A program made the translations under genes and the position numbers. From contig NZ_BSDD01000002.1 in the NCBI RefSeq assembly GCF_030268065.1, positions 434,001 through 498,000 of the forward strand: a stretch of DNA of 64,000 nt, given 5' to 3'. The notes under the pieces are model-generated. The model searched no databases. It had not been told where the DNA came from and saw only the letters and a program-made list of their open reading frames with translations. This DNA is from Geothrix rubra (GTDB lineage Bacteria; Acidobacteriota; Holophagae; Holophagales; Holophagaceae). Positions within the stretch are counted from its first letter, which is position 1; each line of letters opens with the position of its first letter. Shown here piece by piece: positions 7,635-16,317 of this stretch.

Positions 7635-8885
7635 CTACCCAGGCCTCTCGACGGATCCGAAGGGGCGGATGCCCAGCTCCCGCAGCAGGTCGCCGAGCAG
7701 GTAGAGGGAGCCGGTCACCAGGCGCGGGGTCTCCGACCGTGCCCGCAGGTGGGCCGCGGCCTGCCGGAGGGTGAGGGTGGGCGCCTCCAGCCCCCAGGCC
7801 TCGCCCAGGGGGCCCGGGCCCGCGTAGCGGGGCGCGTCGCCCTGGATGAAGGTGACGGACCGCGGATCGATCCGCTTCAGCTGCGCGGCGATGCCCGCCA
7901 GATCCTTGTCGCCCATGGCCCCGAAGTAGAGGTGCGGGCGGAGGCCGCAGGCCACCGCGTGGTCCGCCAGGACGCGGGCCCCCTCCGGGTTGTGGGCGCC
8001 ATCCATCCACACGCCCTCCAGGCCCGGCACCGCCCAGAGCCGCCCCGGCCACTGGACAGAGGCCACGCCGGACCACAGCCGGTCCTCGGGGATGGGGAAG
8101 CCCAGCTTCTTCAGCTGGCGCACCCCCTCGAAGGCCGTGGCGAGGTTGTCCAGCTGGTGGGCGCCCGCCAGCCCCACCCGGCGCCCGTCGAGGCTCGAAT
8201 GGTCCCAGAAGACCTCCGCCGGCCCCAGCCGGGGCGCCGGGCACAGGACCGGGGCGCAGGGCAGGAGGGGCCGCACCCAGTCGGGGTCCAGGCTGGGCCC
8301 CAGCACCAGGGGCCGGCCCTCCCTGGCCGTGCAGAGCTTCTCGCCGGCGATGGCCTCGCGGGTGTCGCCCAGGTACTGCTGGTGGTCCAGACCCACGGTG
8401 GTGAGCAGGGTGAGCAGCGGATCGGTGGCGTTGGTGGCATCCCAGCGGCCGCCCATGCCCACCTCCAGGAGGGCGATCTCCACGCCCGTCATCCGGAAGG
8501 CCAGGAGCGCCGCGGTGATCATCAGCTCGAAGTAGGTGGCGTGGATGCCGGCCCGGGCCTCGGACTCGAAGGCCTCGGTCAGCAGGAGCTCGAGGGCGCC
8601 GGTGCCGATGGGTTCCCCGTCCACCCAGATGCGTTCCGTGAGGTCCACCAGGTGCGGCGAGGTGGTCCAGCCCACGGTGAAGCCGGCGGCCTTCAGCATG
8701 TGGGCCAGGAAGGCCCCGGTGCTGCCCTTGCCGTTGGTGCCGGCGATGAGCACCACGGGGAAGCCTGCGTCCGGGCGGCCCAGGCCGCCGAGCAGGGCCC
8801 GGATGTTCTCCAGGCCGACCTTGATGCCGAGGTGCCCCCGCTCCTGGAGCCGGGGGATGGAGACCAGCTCGAAGTCCGGGTTCAT
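7635..8885 (-). CDS. folC: Folylpolyglutamate synthase/dihydrofolate synthase
   Basis: A 416-residue Mur-ligase-family enzyme that adds glutamate to dihydropteroate and/or folates in the cytoplasm. It shows the ATP-binding P-loop VLIAGTNGKGSTGAFLAHML, the family signature ALLEVGMGGRWDATNA, the central TVGLDHQQYLG motif, and the C-terminal domain motif WMDGAHNPEGA. Length is normal for FolC. The ATG at 8885 overlaps the accD stop by one base (TGATG), the common accD-folC arrangement, which implies coupled translation. Whether it has both synthase activities cannot be seen here. Confidence 0.94.
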   Translation of the reverse strand: MNPDFELVSIPRLQERGHLGIKVGLENIRALLGGLGRPDAGFPVVLIAGTNGKGSTGAFLAHMLKAAGFTVGWTTSPHLVDLTERIWVDGEPIGTGALELLLTEAFESEARAGIHATYFELMITAALLAFRMTGVEIALLEVGMGGRWDATNATDPLLTLLTTVGLDHQQYLGDTREAIAGEKLCTAREGRPLVLGPSLDPDWVRPLLPCAPVLCPAPRLGPAEVFWDHSSLDGRRVGLAGAHQLDNLATAFEGVRQLKKLGFPIPEDRLWSGVASVQWPGRLWAVPGLEGVWMDGAHNPEGARVLADHAVACGLRPHLYFGAMGDKDLAGIAAQLKRIDPRSVTFIQGDAPRYAGPGPLGEAWGLEAPTLTLRQAAAHLRARSETPRLVTGSLYLLGDLLRELGIRPFGSVERPG

Positions 8886-9739
8886 CAGTCCCGCGCGGGG
8901 AGCATCCACTCGAGGCAGGCGGTCACGAAGTCTTTCAGGCGGTCGCGGGTGACCACCCGGTCCACCATGCCGTGGGCCTGGAGGAATTCGGAGCGCTGGA
9001 AGCCTTCGGGGAGGCTCTGCTTGATGGTCTGCTCGATGACCCGGGGGCCGGCGAAGCCGATGAGGGCCTTGGGCTCCGCGATGTTCAGGTCGCCCAGCAT
9101 GGCGTAGCTGGCGCTCACGCCGCCCGTCGTGGGATCCGTCAGGATGGACAGATAGGGCAGGCCCGCCTTGTCCAGCTTGGCCAGGGCGGCACTCACCTTG
9201 GCCATCTGCATGAGGGAGAGGGTGCCCTCCTGCATGCGGGCGCCGCCGCTGCAGCTGACGATGAGGTAGGCGCACTGCTTCTCCAGGGCCCGCTCGGCCC
9301 CCAGGCGGAGCTTCTCGCCCACCACGCTCCCCATGCTGGCGGCCAGGAAGTCGAAGTTCATGATGGCCGCCACCACGGGATGGCCGGAGATCGTGCCCTC
9401 CACCACCACCACCGCGTCCTGCGTCTGGCCGTCCGCCTCCAGCTTCTTCAGCTGGTCCTTGTAGGCCTTCGCTGCCACGAACCCCAGGGGGTCGGTGCTG
9501 CGCAGGTTGTCGAAGAGGGTGGTCCAGCCCAGGTCCAGGAGGTTCTCGAGGCGCTCGGACACGTCGATGCGGAAGTGGTAGCCGCACTTGGGGCAGACGT
9601 TGTGGGTGTTGACGAGCTCCTTGCGGTAGATGAGCTCTTTGCAGGCGTCGCACTTGATCCAGAGGCCCTCCGGGACCCTGACCGTGCGCTCCTCCACCGC
9701 CGTCTTCTGCTGCCGTTTCTTGACGAACCAGGATGTCAT
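8885..9739 (-). CDS. accD: Acetyl-CoA carboxylase carboxyltransferase subunit beta
   Basis: A 284-residue beta subunit of the acetyl-CoA carboxylase carboxyltransferase, which transfers carboxylate from biotin to acetyl-CoA for fatty acid synthesis. The N-terminal zinc ribbon is present (CDACKELIY and CPKCGYHF). The crotonase-like core contains SCSGGARMQEGTLSLMQM and TDPTTGGVSASYAMLGD, which form the acyl-CoA binding and oxyanion-hole region. Length and start (MTSWFVKKRQQ) are typical. It sits between parB and folC, with a one-base overlap to folC. The partner accA and the biotin subunits are outside the window. Confidence 0.97.
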   Translation of the reverse strand: MTSWFVKKRQQKTAVEERTVRVPEGLWIKCDACKELIYRKELVNTHNVCPKCGYHFRIDVSERLENLLDLGWTTLFDNLRSTDPLGFVAAKAYKDQLKKLEADGQTQDAVVVVEGTISGHPVVAAIMNFDFLAASMGSVVGEKLRLGAERALEKQCAYLIVSCSGGARMQEGTLSLMQMAKVSAALAKLDKAGLPYLSILTDPTTGGVSASYAMLGDLNIAEPKALIGFAGPRVIEQTIKQSLPEGFQRSEFLQAHGMVDRVVTRDRLKDFVTACLEWMLPARD

Positions 9740-9752
9740 GCGGGACCTCTGT

Positions 9753-10622
9753 CTAATGCCTGCGGGCCGGGCCGTGCTTCAGGGACTCGAAGAGCCGGTC
9801 GAGGTCCGTCTCGTTCGCGTAGTGGAGGATGACCGCCCCCCCCTTCCCGTTGCCCTTGATCTCCACCCGGGTGGCCCAGGCCTGGGTCAATTCCTCCGCG
9901 GCGGCCTTGATGAAGAGCTCCTGGGGGTGCTTCTTCCGGGTCTTCACCTTCCGCTGCTTCTGGAGGTGCTGGATGCGAGCTTCCAGGGCCCGCACGCTCA
10001 GCTGCTGGTCCACCACCTCCCCCGCCAGCTGCTCCTGGAGGCGGGTGTCCGCCACCCCCAGCAGCACCTTGGCGTGGCCCGTGCTCAGGCGGCCCATGGC
10101 CACGTCGCCCTGGATCTCGGAGGGCAGGCGGAGCAGGCGCAGGGTGTTGGCCACCTGGGGACGGGACTTGCCCACCCGGTCGGCCACCTGCTCCTGGGTG
10201 AGGCGGAGGTGCTCCCCGAGCTGCCAGTAGGCCTTCGCCTCCTCGATGGGGTTCAGCTCCTGGCGCTGGATGTTCTCCACCAGGGCGAACTCCAGCAGGC
10301 GGTCATCGGGGACCTCCTTCACCACCACGGGCACCATGGCGAGGCCCGCCTTGCGGGCGGCCCGCCAGCGCCGCTCGCCGGCGATGATCTCGAACTTCTC
10401 GCCGGTCCTGCGCACCACGATGGGCTGGACCATGCCGTGCTGCTTGAGGCTCTCGGCCAGCTCCTGGAGGAGGTCCTCGTCGAAGTGCGTGCGCGGCTGG
10501 GCCCGGTTGGGCACCAGGCTGCCCAGGGGCAGCTCGCGCTGGGTGGCGTCCTCGGGCGCCATCTGGCTCATGAGGGACGTGAGACCCCGGCCCAGGGCCG
10601 GACGCTTCAGGTTGCTGCTCAT
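9753..10622 (-). CDS. parB: Chromosome partitioning protein ParB
   Basis: A 289-residue ParB/Spo0J-type CTPase that loads at parS sites and spreads along origin-proximal DNA. It has the N-terminal ParA-stimulating segment RPALGRGLTSLM, the ParB nuclease-like CTP-binding domain with GERRWRAARKAGL (box II) and the box III region VENIQRQELNPIEEA, then the KorB-type helix-turn-helix (LTQEQVADRVGKSRPQVAN), and a C-terminal dimerisation domain rich in lysine and aliphatic residues. The ATG at 10622 overlaps the parA stop by one base (TGATG), so translation is probably coupled. A chromosomal rather than plasmid partition system fits the housekeeping neighbours. Confidence 0.96.
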   Translation of the reverse strand: MSSNLKRPALGRGLTSLMSQMAPEDATQRELPLGSLVPNRAQPRTHFDEDLLQELAESLKQHGMVQPIVVRRTGEKFEIIAGERRWRAARKAGLAMVPVVVKEVPDDRLLEFALVENIQRQELNPIEEAKAYWQLGEHLRLTQEQVADRVGKSRPQVANTLRLLRLPSEIQGDVAMGRLSTGHAKVLLGVADTRLQEQLAGEVVDQQLSVRALEARIQHLQKQRKVKTRKKHPQELFIKAAAEELTQAWATRVEIKGNGKGGAVILHYANETDLDRLFESLKHGPARRH

Positions 10623-11401
10623 CAGGCTTCCTTCCTCGCGGGCATCTCGAGGCCCAGCCACTCCTTGGCCAGGCTGAGGTAGGCCTGGGCGCCCTTGGAT
10701 CGCAGGTCGTAGAAGGCCACGGGCCTGCCGTGGCTGGGGGCTTCCGCGAGACGGATGTTGCGGGGGATCACGGTCTGGAACACCTTGCCCGGGAAGGCCT
10801 GACGGACCTCCGCGGCCACGGCGGCCCCGAGGTTGGTGCGCTCCTCGGCCATGGTGAGGAGGATGCCGCCAAGCTGCAGGGCCGGGTTCGGCCCCGACTG
10901 GATGCGGCGCAGGGTCTCGGTCAGTTCCGCCAGGCCGTCGAGGGCGAAGAACTCGCAGGGCATGGGCACGATGACCTCGTCCGCGGCCGAGAGGGCGTTG
11001 AGCGTGATCATGCCCAGGCTGGGGGGCGGGTCGATGAGGATGTAGTCGAAACGGTCCATGAGGGGGGCCAGCCCCTGGCGCAGCACCTGGAGCTGGGGCA
11101 GCTCGAAGAGCTCGAACTCCAGCTGGGCCAGGTCCTTCCCCGCAGGCAGCACCTGCAGCATGGGGACTTCCGTGGTGAGCACCAGCGCTTCGGCGGGTGC
11201 GCCCTTCATGAGGGCGTAGGACCCCGCCCGGTGGTCCGGCTTGGGGAAGCCGAGGCCCGTGGTGCTGTGGCCCTGGGGATCGAAGTCCACCAGCAGCACC
11301 ATCTTCTCCATCATGGCCAGGGAGGCCGCGAGGTTGATGGCCGTGGTGGTCTTGCCCACCCCGCCCTTCTGGTTGGCCAGCGCCACGACCCGCGCGCGCA
11401 T
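10622..11401 (-). CDS. parA: Chromosome partitioning ATPase ParA
   Basis: A 259-residue Walker-type ATPase (ParA/Soj). The deviant Walker A motif is ANQKGGVGKTTTAINLA near the N-terminus. Walker A' is VLLVDFDPQGHSTTGLG, and the switch region is YILIDPPPSLGMITLNAL. ParA works with ParB to move replicated origins. The open frame extends further upstream, but the ATG at 11401 gives the standard MRARVVALANQKGG start, so I used it. The gap to dapF is about 110 bp and holds an inverted repeat related to parS half-sites (11464-11497). Confidence 0.96.
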   Translation of the reverse strand: MRARVVALANQKGGVGKTTTAINLAASLAMMEKMVLLVDFDPQGHSTTGLGFPKPDHRAGSYALMKGAPAEALVLTTEVPMLQVLPAGKDLAQLEFELFELPQLQVLRQGLAPLMDRFDYILIDPPPSLGMITLNALSAADEVIVPMPCEFFALDGLAELTETLRRIQSGPNPALQLGGILLTMAEERTNLGAAVAAEVRQAFPGKVFQTVIPRNIRLAEAPSHGRPVAFYDLRSKGAQAYLSLAKEWLGLEMPARKEA

Positions 11402-11463
11402 CAGCCGGCCCTCTTCGTCGCCAAGGCGCTGGTCGAATCGCGCATCACGGAAACCCCTCGGGT

Positions 11464-11497
11464 GTGGAACACGCCAGTCTAGCAGGTCGGGTTCCAC
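11464..11497. repeat. Everted parS-like half-sites between dapF and parA
   Basis: GTGGAAC (11464-11470) and GTTCCAC (11491-11497) are exact inverted repeats 20 bases apart, just upstream of parA. The two 7-mers are the halves of the conserved parS palindrome (GTTCCAC followed by GTGGAAC), but they appear in the opposite order, so this is not a canonical site. It may instead be a simple hairpin after dapF. Confidence 0.3.
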
Positions 11498-11511
11498 GGT
11501 GCTCGAAGGGT

Positions 11512-12306
11512 TCACGGATCCAGCAGGGACGGGTCGGGACGCGCGACGCCGATGCGGCGTACGGGGCCCGAGAGCCACAGGTCCCGCCATGTGCCGTCTT
11601 CCTCCAGGTGGAGGGTGACGGTGACGGGCTCCCCGCTCGCCGGATGCAGCGTCCAGGATGAGCCCCCCTCCGTCCGCGCCAGCCAGGCCGCCGCCACGGC
11701 GCACCCGGTTCCGCAGCAGAGCGTCTCGCCCTCCACCCCCCGCTCCCAGGAACGGATCCTCGCCTCGCTGGAGGCGATCGGCTCCACCACGTTCACGTTC
11801 GTCCCGCCGGGAACGGCCCCGTGCCAGCGGAGGGGTGGCGCCAGCGCGGGCAGATCCACCGCGGCCACCGAGGGCACGCGCAGCACCAGCTGGGGATTCC
11901 CCACCCACCCGAACCCGCTGGGAAAAGGCGTCTCCAGGGGCACCGCGCGGAGGCCGCAGCCCTCGCCCTCGGGCATGCGGATGCCGAAGCCGGCGCCGTC
12001 GCGGCGGAGCCGGACGGGTTCGCCGCTGGAGACCACCTCCACCAGATCGCCCTCAGGCGCGCCGGGGAGCGCCAGGGCCGCCCTGCTACCGTTGCTGCAA
12101 AAGGACTTGGAGCCGTCCGAATCCCAGTGCTCCAGGACCCAGGGCCCCTTCCCGGGCCTTTGCATCAAAAAAAGCCCATCTAAACCGAACCCGCTCCCCC
12201 GGGGGCAGAGTCGTTTGGCATAACCTGAACCATCCAAAATACTTGAGGCGTCCGCCCAGAGGTAGCCGAAGACATTCCCCGAGGCGGAGGCGATCTGGAG
12301 CTCCAT
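11512..12306 (-). CDS. dapF: Diaminopimelate epimerase
   Basis: A 264-residue cofactor-independent epimerase converting LL- to meso-diaminopimelate for lysine and peptidoglycan synthesis. Both catalytic cysteines are visible: SFCSNGSRA (usually CGNGxR) and LCCGTGCAVAAAW (CGTG). Substrate-contact motifs include GNPQLVLRV and GGTNVNVV. The N-terminus is diverged: the usual KxHGxGNDF is replaced by IASASGNVFGYL, so this is a distant DapF. Length is slightly short but within range. It follows a short FtsB-like gene by six bases and precedes parA, forming a cell-wall/chromosome-segregation run. Confidence 0.88.
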   Translation of the reverse strand: MELQIASASGNVFGYLWADASSILDGSGYAKRLCPRGSGFGLDGLFLMQRPGKGPWVLEHWDSDGSKSFCSNGSRAALALPGAPEGDLVEVVSSGEPVRLRRDGAGFGIRMPEGEGCGLRAVPLETPFPSGFGWVGNPQLVLRVPSVAAVDLPALAPPLRWHGAVPGGTNVNVVEPIASSEARIRSWERGVEGETLCCGTGCAVAAAWLARTEGGSSWTLHPASGEPVTVTLHLEEDGTWRDLWLSGPVRRIGVARPDPSLLDP

Positions 12307-12312
12307 GGCGCC

Positions 12313-12621
12313 CTACCGATCCTGCTTCGGGTTGCGGAAGGTGTAGACGGTCTCCCCAGGGCGCGCGTACCCCTGGCGCCGGGCCAGGGCCTCCATCAGC
12401 TCCGGGTCCTTGGCGGCGAGGCGCTGGACCTCCTCCAGCAGCTCCCGGTTCCGGCGGTTCAGGTCCATGAGCCGCGACCGGGTCTGGGCCAGCTCCGCCT
12501 CGCGCTTCCGCAGCTCCGGGAGCCCGTCCTGGGACAGGAGGAGCGCCAGCATCGACAGGACCGCCGAGGCCCCGAGCACCCCGTAGAGCGTGCTGGATTT
12601 CAGGAGCCAGTTGGCGTTCAT
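12313..12621 (-). CDS. FtsB/DivIC-like septum formation protein
   Basis: A 102-residue bitopic membrane protein: a short N-terminal segment, one membrane helix at about residues 10-30 (TLYGVLGASAVLSMLALLL), then a coiled coil (about 36-70, rich in E/R/L), and a C-terminal tail with YARPGETVYTF. This arrangement and the 'ARPGE..Y.F' ending are characteristic of FtsB/DivIC proteins, which bridge the divisome. It lies directly downstream of eno, the same neighbour it has in many bacteria (eno-ftsB), which strengthens the call. Confidence 0.82.
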   Translation of the reverse strand: MNANWLLKSSTLYGVLGASAVLSMLALLLSQDGLPELRKREAELAQTRSRLMDLNRRNRELLEEVQRLAAKDPELMEALARRQGYARPGETVYTFRNPKQDR

Positions 12622-12635
12622 GTCCAGGGGCCTCC

Positions 12636-13961
<1,326 letters not shown>

Positions 13962-13989
13962 TTAGCCAGGTTGTTGAACCGGACGGTTC

Positions 13990-14475
13990 CTACTTCTTGG
14001 TGGCCTTCTTGGCGGCCGGCTTCTTCGCGGCGGCCTTCTTGGCGGCCGGCTTCTTGGCGGCGGCCTTCTTCGGCGCGGCCTTCTTCACGGCCTTCTTCAC
14101 GGCCTTCTTGGCGGCCGGCTTCTTCGCGGCGGCCTTCTTGGGGGCGGCCTTCTTCGCGGCGGCCTTCTTGGGGGCGGCCTTCTTCACGGCCTTCTTCGGA
14201 GCGGCCTTCTTCGCGGCGGCCTTCTTGGGGGCGGCCTTCTTCACGGCCTTCTTCGGGGCGGCCTTCTTCGCGGCGGCCTTCTTGGGGGCGGCCTTCTTCA
14301 CGGCCTTCTTGGCGGCCGGCTTCTTGGCGGCGGCCTTCTTCGCGGCGGGCTTCTTCGCCGCAGGCTTCTTGGCGGCGGCCTTCTTGGGGGCGGCCTTCTT
14401 CGCCGGCTTCTTGGCGGCGGGCTTCGCGGCCGCGGGGGCGGCGGGGGTGGCGACCGGGGTGGTCATTTCGGCCAT
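13990..14475 (-). CDS. Histone H1-like Lys/Ala-rich protein from an internal start
   Basis: An in-frame ATG at 14475 (start MAEMTTPVATPAAPAA) has a near-perfect ribosome binding site, AAAGGAG, six bases upstream, and a small hairpin (CGCCC-TTTT-GGGCG on the plus strand, 14490-14503) just before it. Starting there yields a 161-residue protein built from KKAAPKK, KKPAAKK and KKAVKK blocks. Such proteins compact DNA or affect chromatin in several bacteria. The ribosome binding site suggests this is a gene of its own, yet no stop separates it from the TrpC-like frame, so both products may be made. It is highly basic; DNA binding is inferred from composition. Confidence 0.7.
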   Translation of the reverse strand: MAEMTTPVATPAAPAAAKPAAKKPAKKAAPKKAAAKKPAAKKPAAKKAAAKKPAAKKAVKKAAPKKAAAKKAAPKKAVKKAAPKKAAAKKAAPKKAVKKAAPKKAAAKKAAPKKAAAKKPAAKKAVKKAVKKAAPKKAAAKKPAAKKAAAKKPAAKKATKK

Positions 14476-15441
14476 GGGTGGCTCCTTTACGCCCTTTTGG
14501 GCGGTGTTGGAAGGGGAAGTGCGGGAAGTCGGCGAAGCCTTAGCATTTTTCATGCCATGGCCAGCCTGGTCCCGCTGGGTGGATGTACGATCCTTGGCTG
14601 CGGCGGCAGCCGCGGGGGGATGCGCCGCATCGGCGGCGGAGCCGGCTTTGCCCTTGGGCTTGGCGGCTTTCTTCGGAGGTTCAAGGCCCGCAAGGATCTG
14701 CGCGAGGCGCTTGCCGGGATAGTAGTCGTCCAGGAGGGCATCGCCCACCAGGACGCCATGGACGCCGAGGGCCTCCATCTGCTTGATCTGGTCGAGCCGC
14801 TGGATCCCGCCCTCGACCATCTTCAGACACTTCTTCGGGACCTTCTTCACCAGCGCTACCGCCTGGTCCCAGGAGGCCTCCCAGGTGTCCAGGTTGCGGC
14901 CCACGGCGCAGATGATGTCCGCCCCGGCGTCCACGGCCCGCTGCAGCTCGGCCTCGGAGGTGACCTCCACCACCACGTCGAGCCCCTTGCCGGTGGCGAA
15001 CTTCAGGAGCGCCTGCAGGCGCTCCTGGGTCAGGAGGGCGGGCATCAGGAAGATGGCATCGGCGCCCAGGATCTTGCTTTCCTCGACCTGGTACTCCTCG
15101 AAGATGAACTCCCGCCGGATCAGGGGGACCTTCACCTGCCCCCGGACCTCGGAAAGATGCTTGTCGTCGCCGAAGTAGAGGAACTTGTCGGTGGCCACCG
15201 ACAGGGCCCGGGCCCCGTTCTCGGCCAGGCTCTTGGCGTGGGTGGAGGCCTTGTAGCTGTCGCGGACCTGCCCGCGGCCGGGATCGCCCCCGGCCACTTC
15301 ACCCAGGATGGTGATTCCCGGCTGGCTCAGCTCTTCCTTCAGGGAGTGGTGCCCCTTGTAGGCATCCTTTACCGCCACGGGGCCCCTCTGCTTCTTGATT
15401 TCCACATCGAGGGCCTTGAAGATGGCGACTTTCTTTAGCAT
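13990..15441 (-). CDS. TrpC-like TIM barrel in frame with a histone H1-like Lys/Ala tail
   Basis: A continuous 483-residue reading frame. Residues 1-251 align in order with indole-3-glycerol phosphate synthase (TrpC): PLIRREFIFEEYQVEESKIL, GLDVVVEVTSEAELQRA, MVEGGI, GVLVGDALL. But the catalytic lysines are gone: the AEVKKASPSKG loop reads GEVAGGDPGRG (Ala50) and the RKDF lysine is Arg110. The NNRDL loop reads VGRNL. IGPS activity is therefore unlikely. Residues 252-322 are a low-complexity linker; 323-483 are a Lys/Ala/Pro tail like bacterial histone H1 proteins. No trp genes are nearby. It may be translated as one protein, or as two overlapping products using the internal start at 14475. SD GGAGAG precedes the ATG at 15441. 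Confidence 0.75.
   Translation of the reverse strand: MLKKVAIFKALDVEIKKQRGPVAVKDAYKGHHSLKEELSQPGITILGEVAGGDPGRGQVRDSYKASTHAKSLAENGARALSVATDKFLYFGDDKHLSEVRGQVKVPLIRREFIFEEYQVEESKILGADAIFLMPALLTQERLQALLKFATGKGLDVVVEVTSEAELQRAVDAGADIICAVGRNLDTWEASWDQAVALVKKVPKKCLKMVEGGIQRLDQIKQMEALGVHGVLVGDALLDDYYPGKRLAQILAGLEPPKKAAKPKGKAGSAADAAHPPAAAAAAKDRTSTQRDQAGHGMKNAKASPTSRTSPSNTAQKGVKEPPMAEMTTPVATPAAPAAAKPAAKKPAKKAAPKKAAAKKPAAKKPAAKKAAAKKPAAKKAVKKAAPKKAAAKKAAPKKAVKKAAPKKAAAKKAAPKKAVKKAAPKKAAAKKAAPKKAAAKKPAAKKAVKKAVKKAAPKKAAAKKPAAKKAAAKKPAAKKATKK
14119..14292 (-). repeat. 57-bp tandem repeats in the histone-like tail
   Basis: Codons 384-441 of the long frame consist of three consecutive copies of a 19-residue unit, AAPKKAAAKKAAPKKAVKK, the last ending AAAKK. 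At DNA level the 57-bp unit is almost identical between copies (GGCCTTCTTC-type blocks on the plus strand). Such units expand and contract by slippage or recombination, so tail length probably varies between strains. Confidence 0.85.
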
Positions 15442-15555
15442 TTCCCACTCTCCAAATCTCAGATACCTCGCAGCTGGCCCTATGGGGAAGATGATCGTCC
15501 GTTTTTCCTCTGAGACAACATGAAACCAGCGATCCAGATGAGGTCAACAGAGAAA

Positions 15556-15580
15556 TCAAAAAAATCTTCATTTTTTTTGA
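15556..15580. promoter_or_regulatory. AT-rich stem-loop in the divergent TrpC-like/upp intergenic region
   Basis: TCAAAAAAAT (15556-15565) and ATTTTTTTTGA (15570-15580) face each other around a CTTC loop in a 208-bp divergent intergenic region of otherwise GC-rich DNA. TTGACG overlaps the right end and could be a -35 for upp. TTGACC on the minus strand (15543-15548 region) could serve the TrpC-like gene. No convincing -10 elements accompany them, so only an AT-rich regulatory region is claimed. Confidence 0.4.
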
Positions 15581-15649
15581 CGCTACCTCCGCCGACCCGA
15601 CCATTCAATTCCACCCCCTTCCGCGCGACACTGGAGCGAGAGGCGCGCC

Positions 15650-16276
15650 ATGACCACCACTGTGCTCGATCACCCACTCGTCCATCACAAGCTTTCCCTC
15701 ATCCGCGACCGGAAGACGCCGGGGAGCCTGTTCCGCACCCTCATCGAGGAAGTCGGCCTGCTGCTCGCGGTCGAGGCGACACGCACCCTGCCGGTGGAAC
15801 CGGTGGTCATCGAGACGCCTCTGGAGCGCACGGAGAGCCAGCGCCTCCGCCAGCTTGACCCGGTGCTGGTGCCAGTCCTCCGGGCGGGTCTGGGGCTCCT
15901 GCCCTCGTTCCTGCGGCTGCTCCCCACGGCGAAGGTCGGCCACCTCGGCCTCTATCGGGATCACGATTCCCTGGTGCCCGTTCCGTACTACCGGAACTTC
16001 CCGCCCCTGCTGGAAGCGCGACCCGTCTTCGTGCTGGATCCCATGCTCGCCACGGGCGGCAGCGCCTCGGAAGCCGTGCGCCAGCTGAAGGGCGCCGGGG
16101 CCGCGAACCTGACCCTGGTCGCCGTGCTCGCGGCCCCCGAGGGCCTGCGGCGCCTCCAGGAGGACCACCCCGACCTGCGGATCATCGTGGGCGCCGTGGA
16201 CCGCCAGCTCAACGAGAAGGGCTACATCCTGCCCGGCCTGGGCGATGCGGGGGACCGGCTCTTCGGAACGGCCTGA
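15650..16276 (+). CDS. upp: Uracil phosphoribosyltransferase
   Basis: A 208-residue cytoplasmic salvage enzyme that makes UMP from uracil and PRPP. The PRPP-binding loop is VFVLDPMLATGGSASEA and the uracil-binding C-terminal motif is GYILPGLGDAGDRLFGT, both diagnostic for Upp. Other landmarks are HKLSLIRDRKTPGSLFR at the N-terminus and VPVLRAGLGL. Length is normal. It is transcribed divergently from the TrpC-like/histone frame and ends convergent to the flagellar cluster, with 41 bases between stops and no clear terminator. Confidence 0.96.
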   Translation: MTTTVLDHPLVHHKLSLIRDRKTPGSLFRTLIEEVGLLLAVEATRTLPVEPVVIETPLERTESQRLRQLDPVLVPVLRAGLGLLPSFLRLLPTAKVGHLGLYRDHDSLVPVPYYRNFPPLLEARPVFVLDPMLATGGSASEAVRQLKGAGAANLTLVAVLAAPEGLRRLQEDHPDLRIIVGAVDRQLNEKGYILPGLGDAGDRLFGTA

Positions 16277-16317
16277 GGCGGCACCGCAGGCCGGAGTCCA
16301 TCCGCGCCCTCATCCGG

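Noticed and set aside
6048-9107. Very long plus-strand open frame across the CDF, folC and accD region
   Set aside because: Low-complexity Gly/Arg/Pro composition with no motif, lying opposite three clearly recognised genes.
14119-14292. Candidate CRISPR-like array
   Set aside because: The repeats are contiguous, without spacers, and are in-frame Lys/Ala codons of the histone-like tail.
13997-14722. Plus-strand Phe/Ala-rich frame opposite the histone-like tail
   Set aside because: It is the complement of Lys/Ala codons (CTTCTT, GCGGCC); Phe-Ala repeats result mechanically and there is no start signal.
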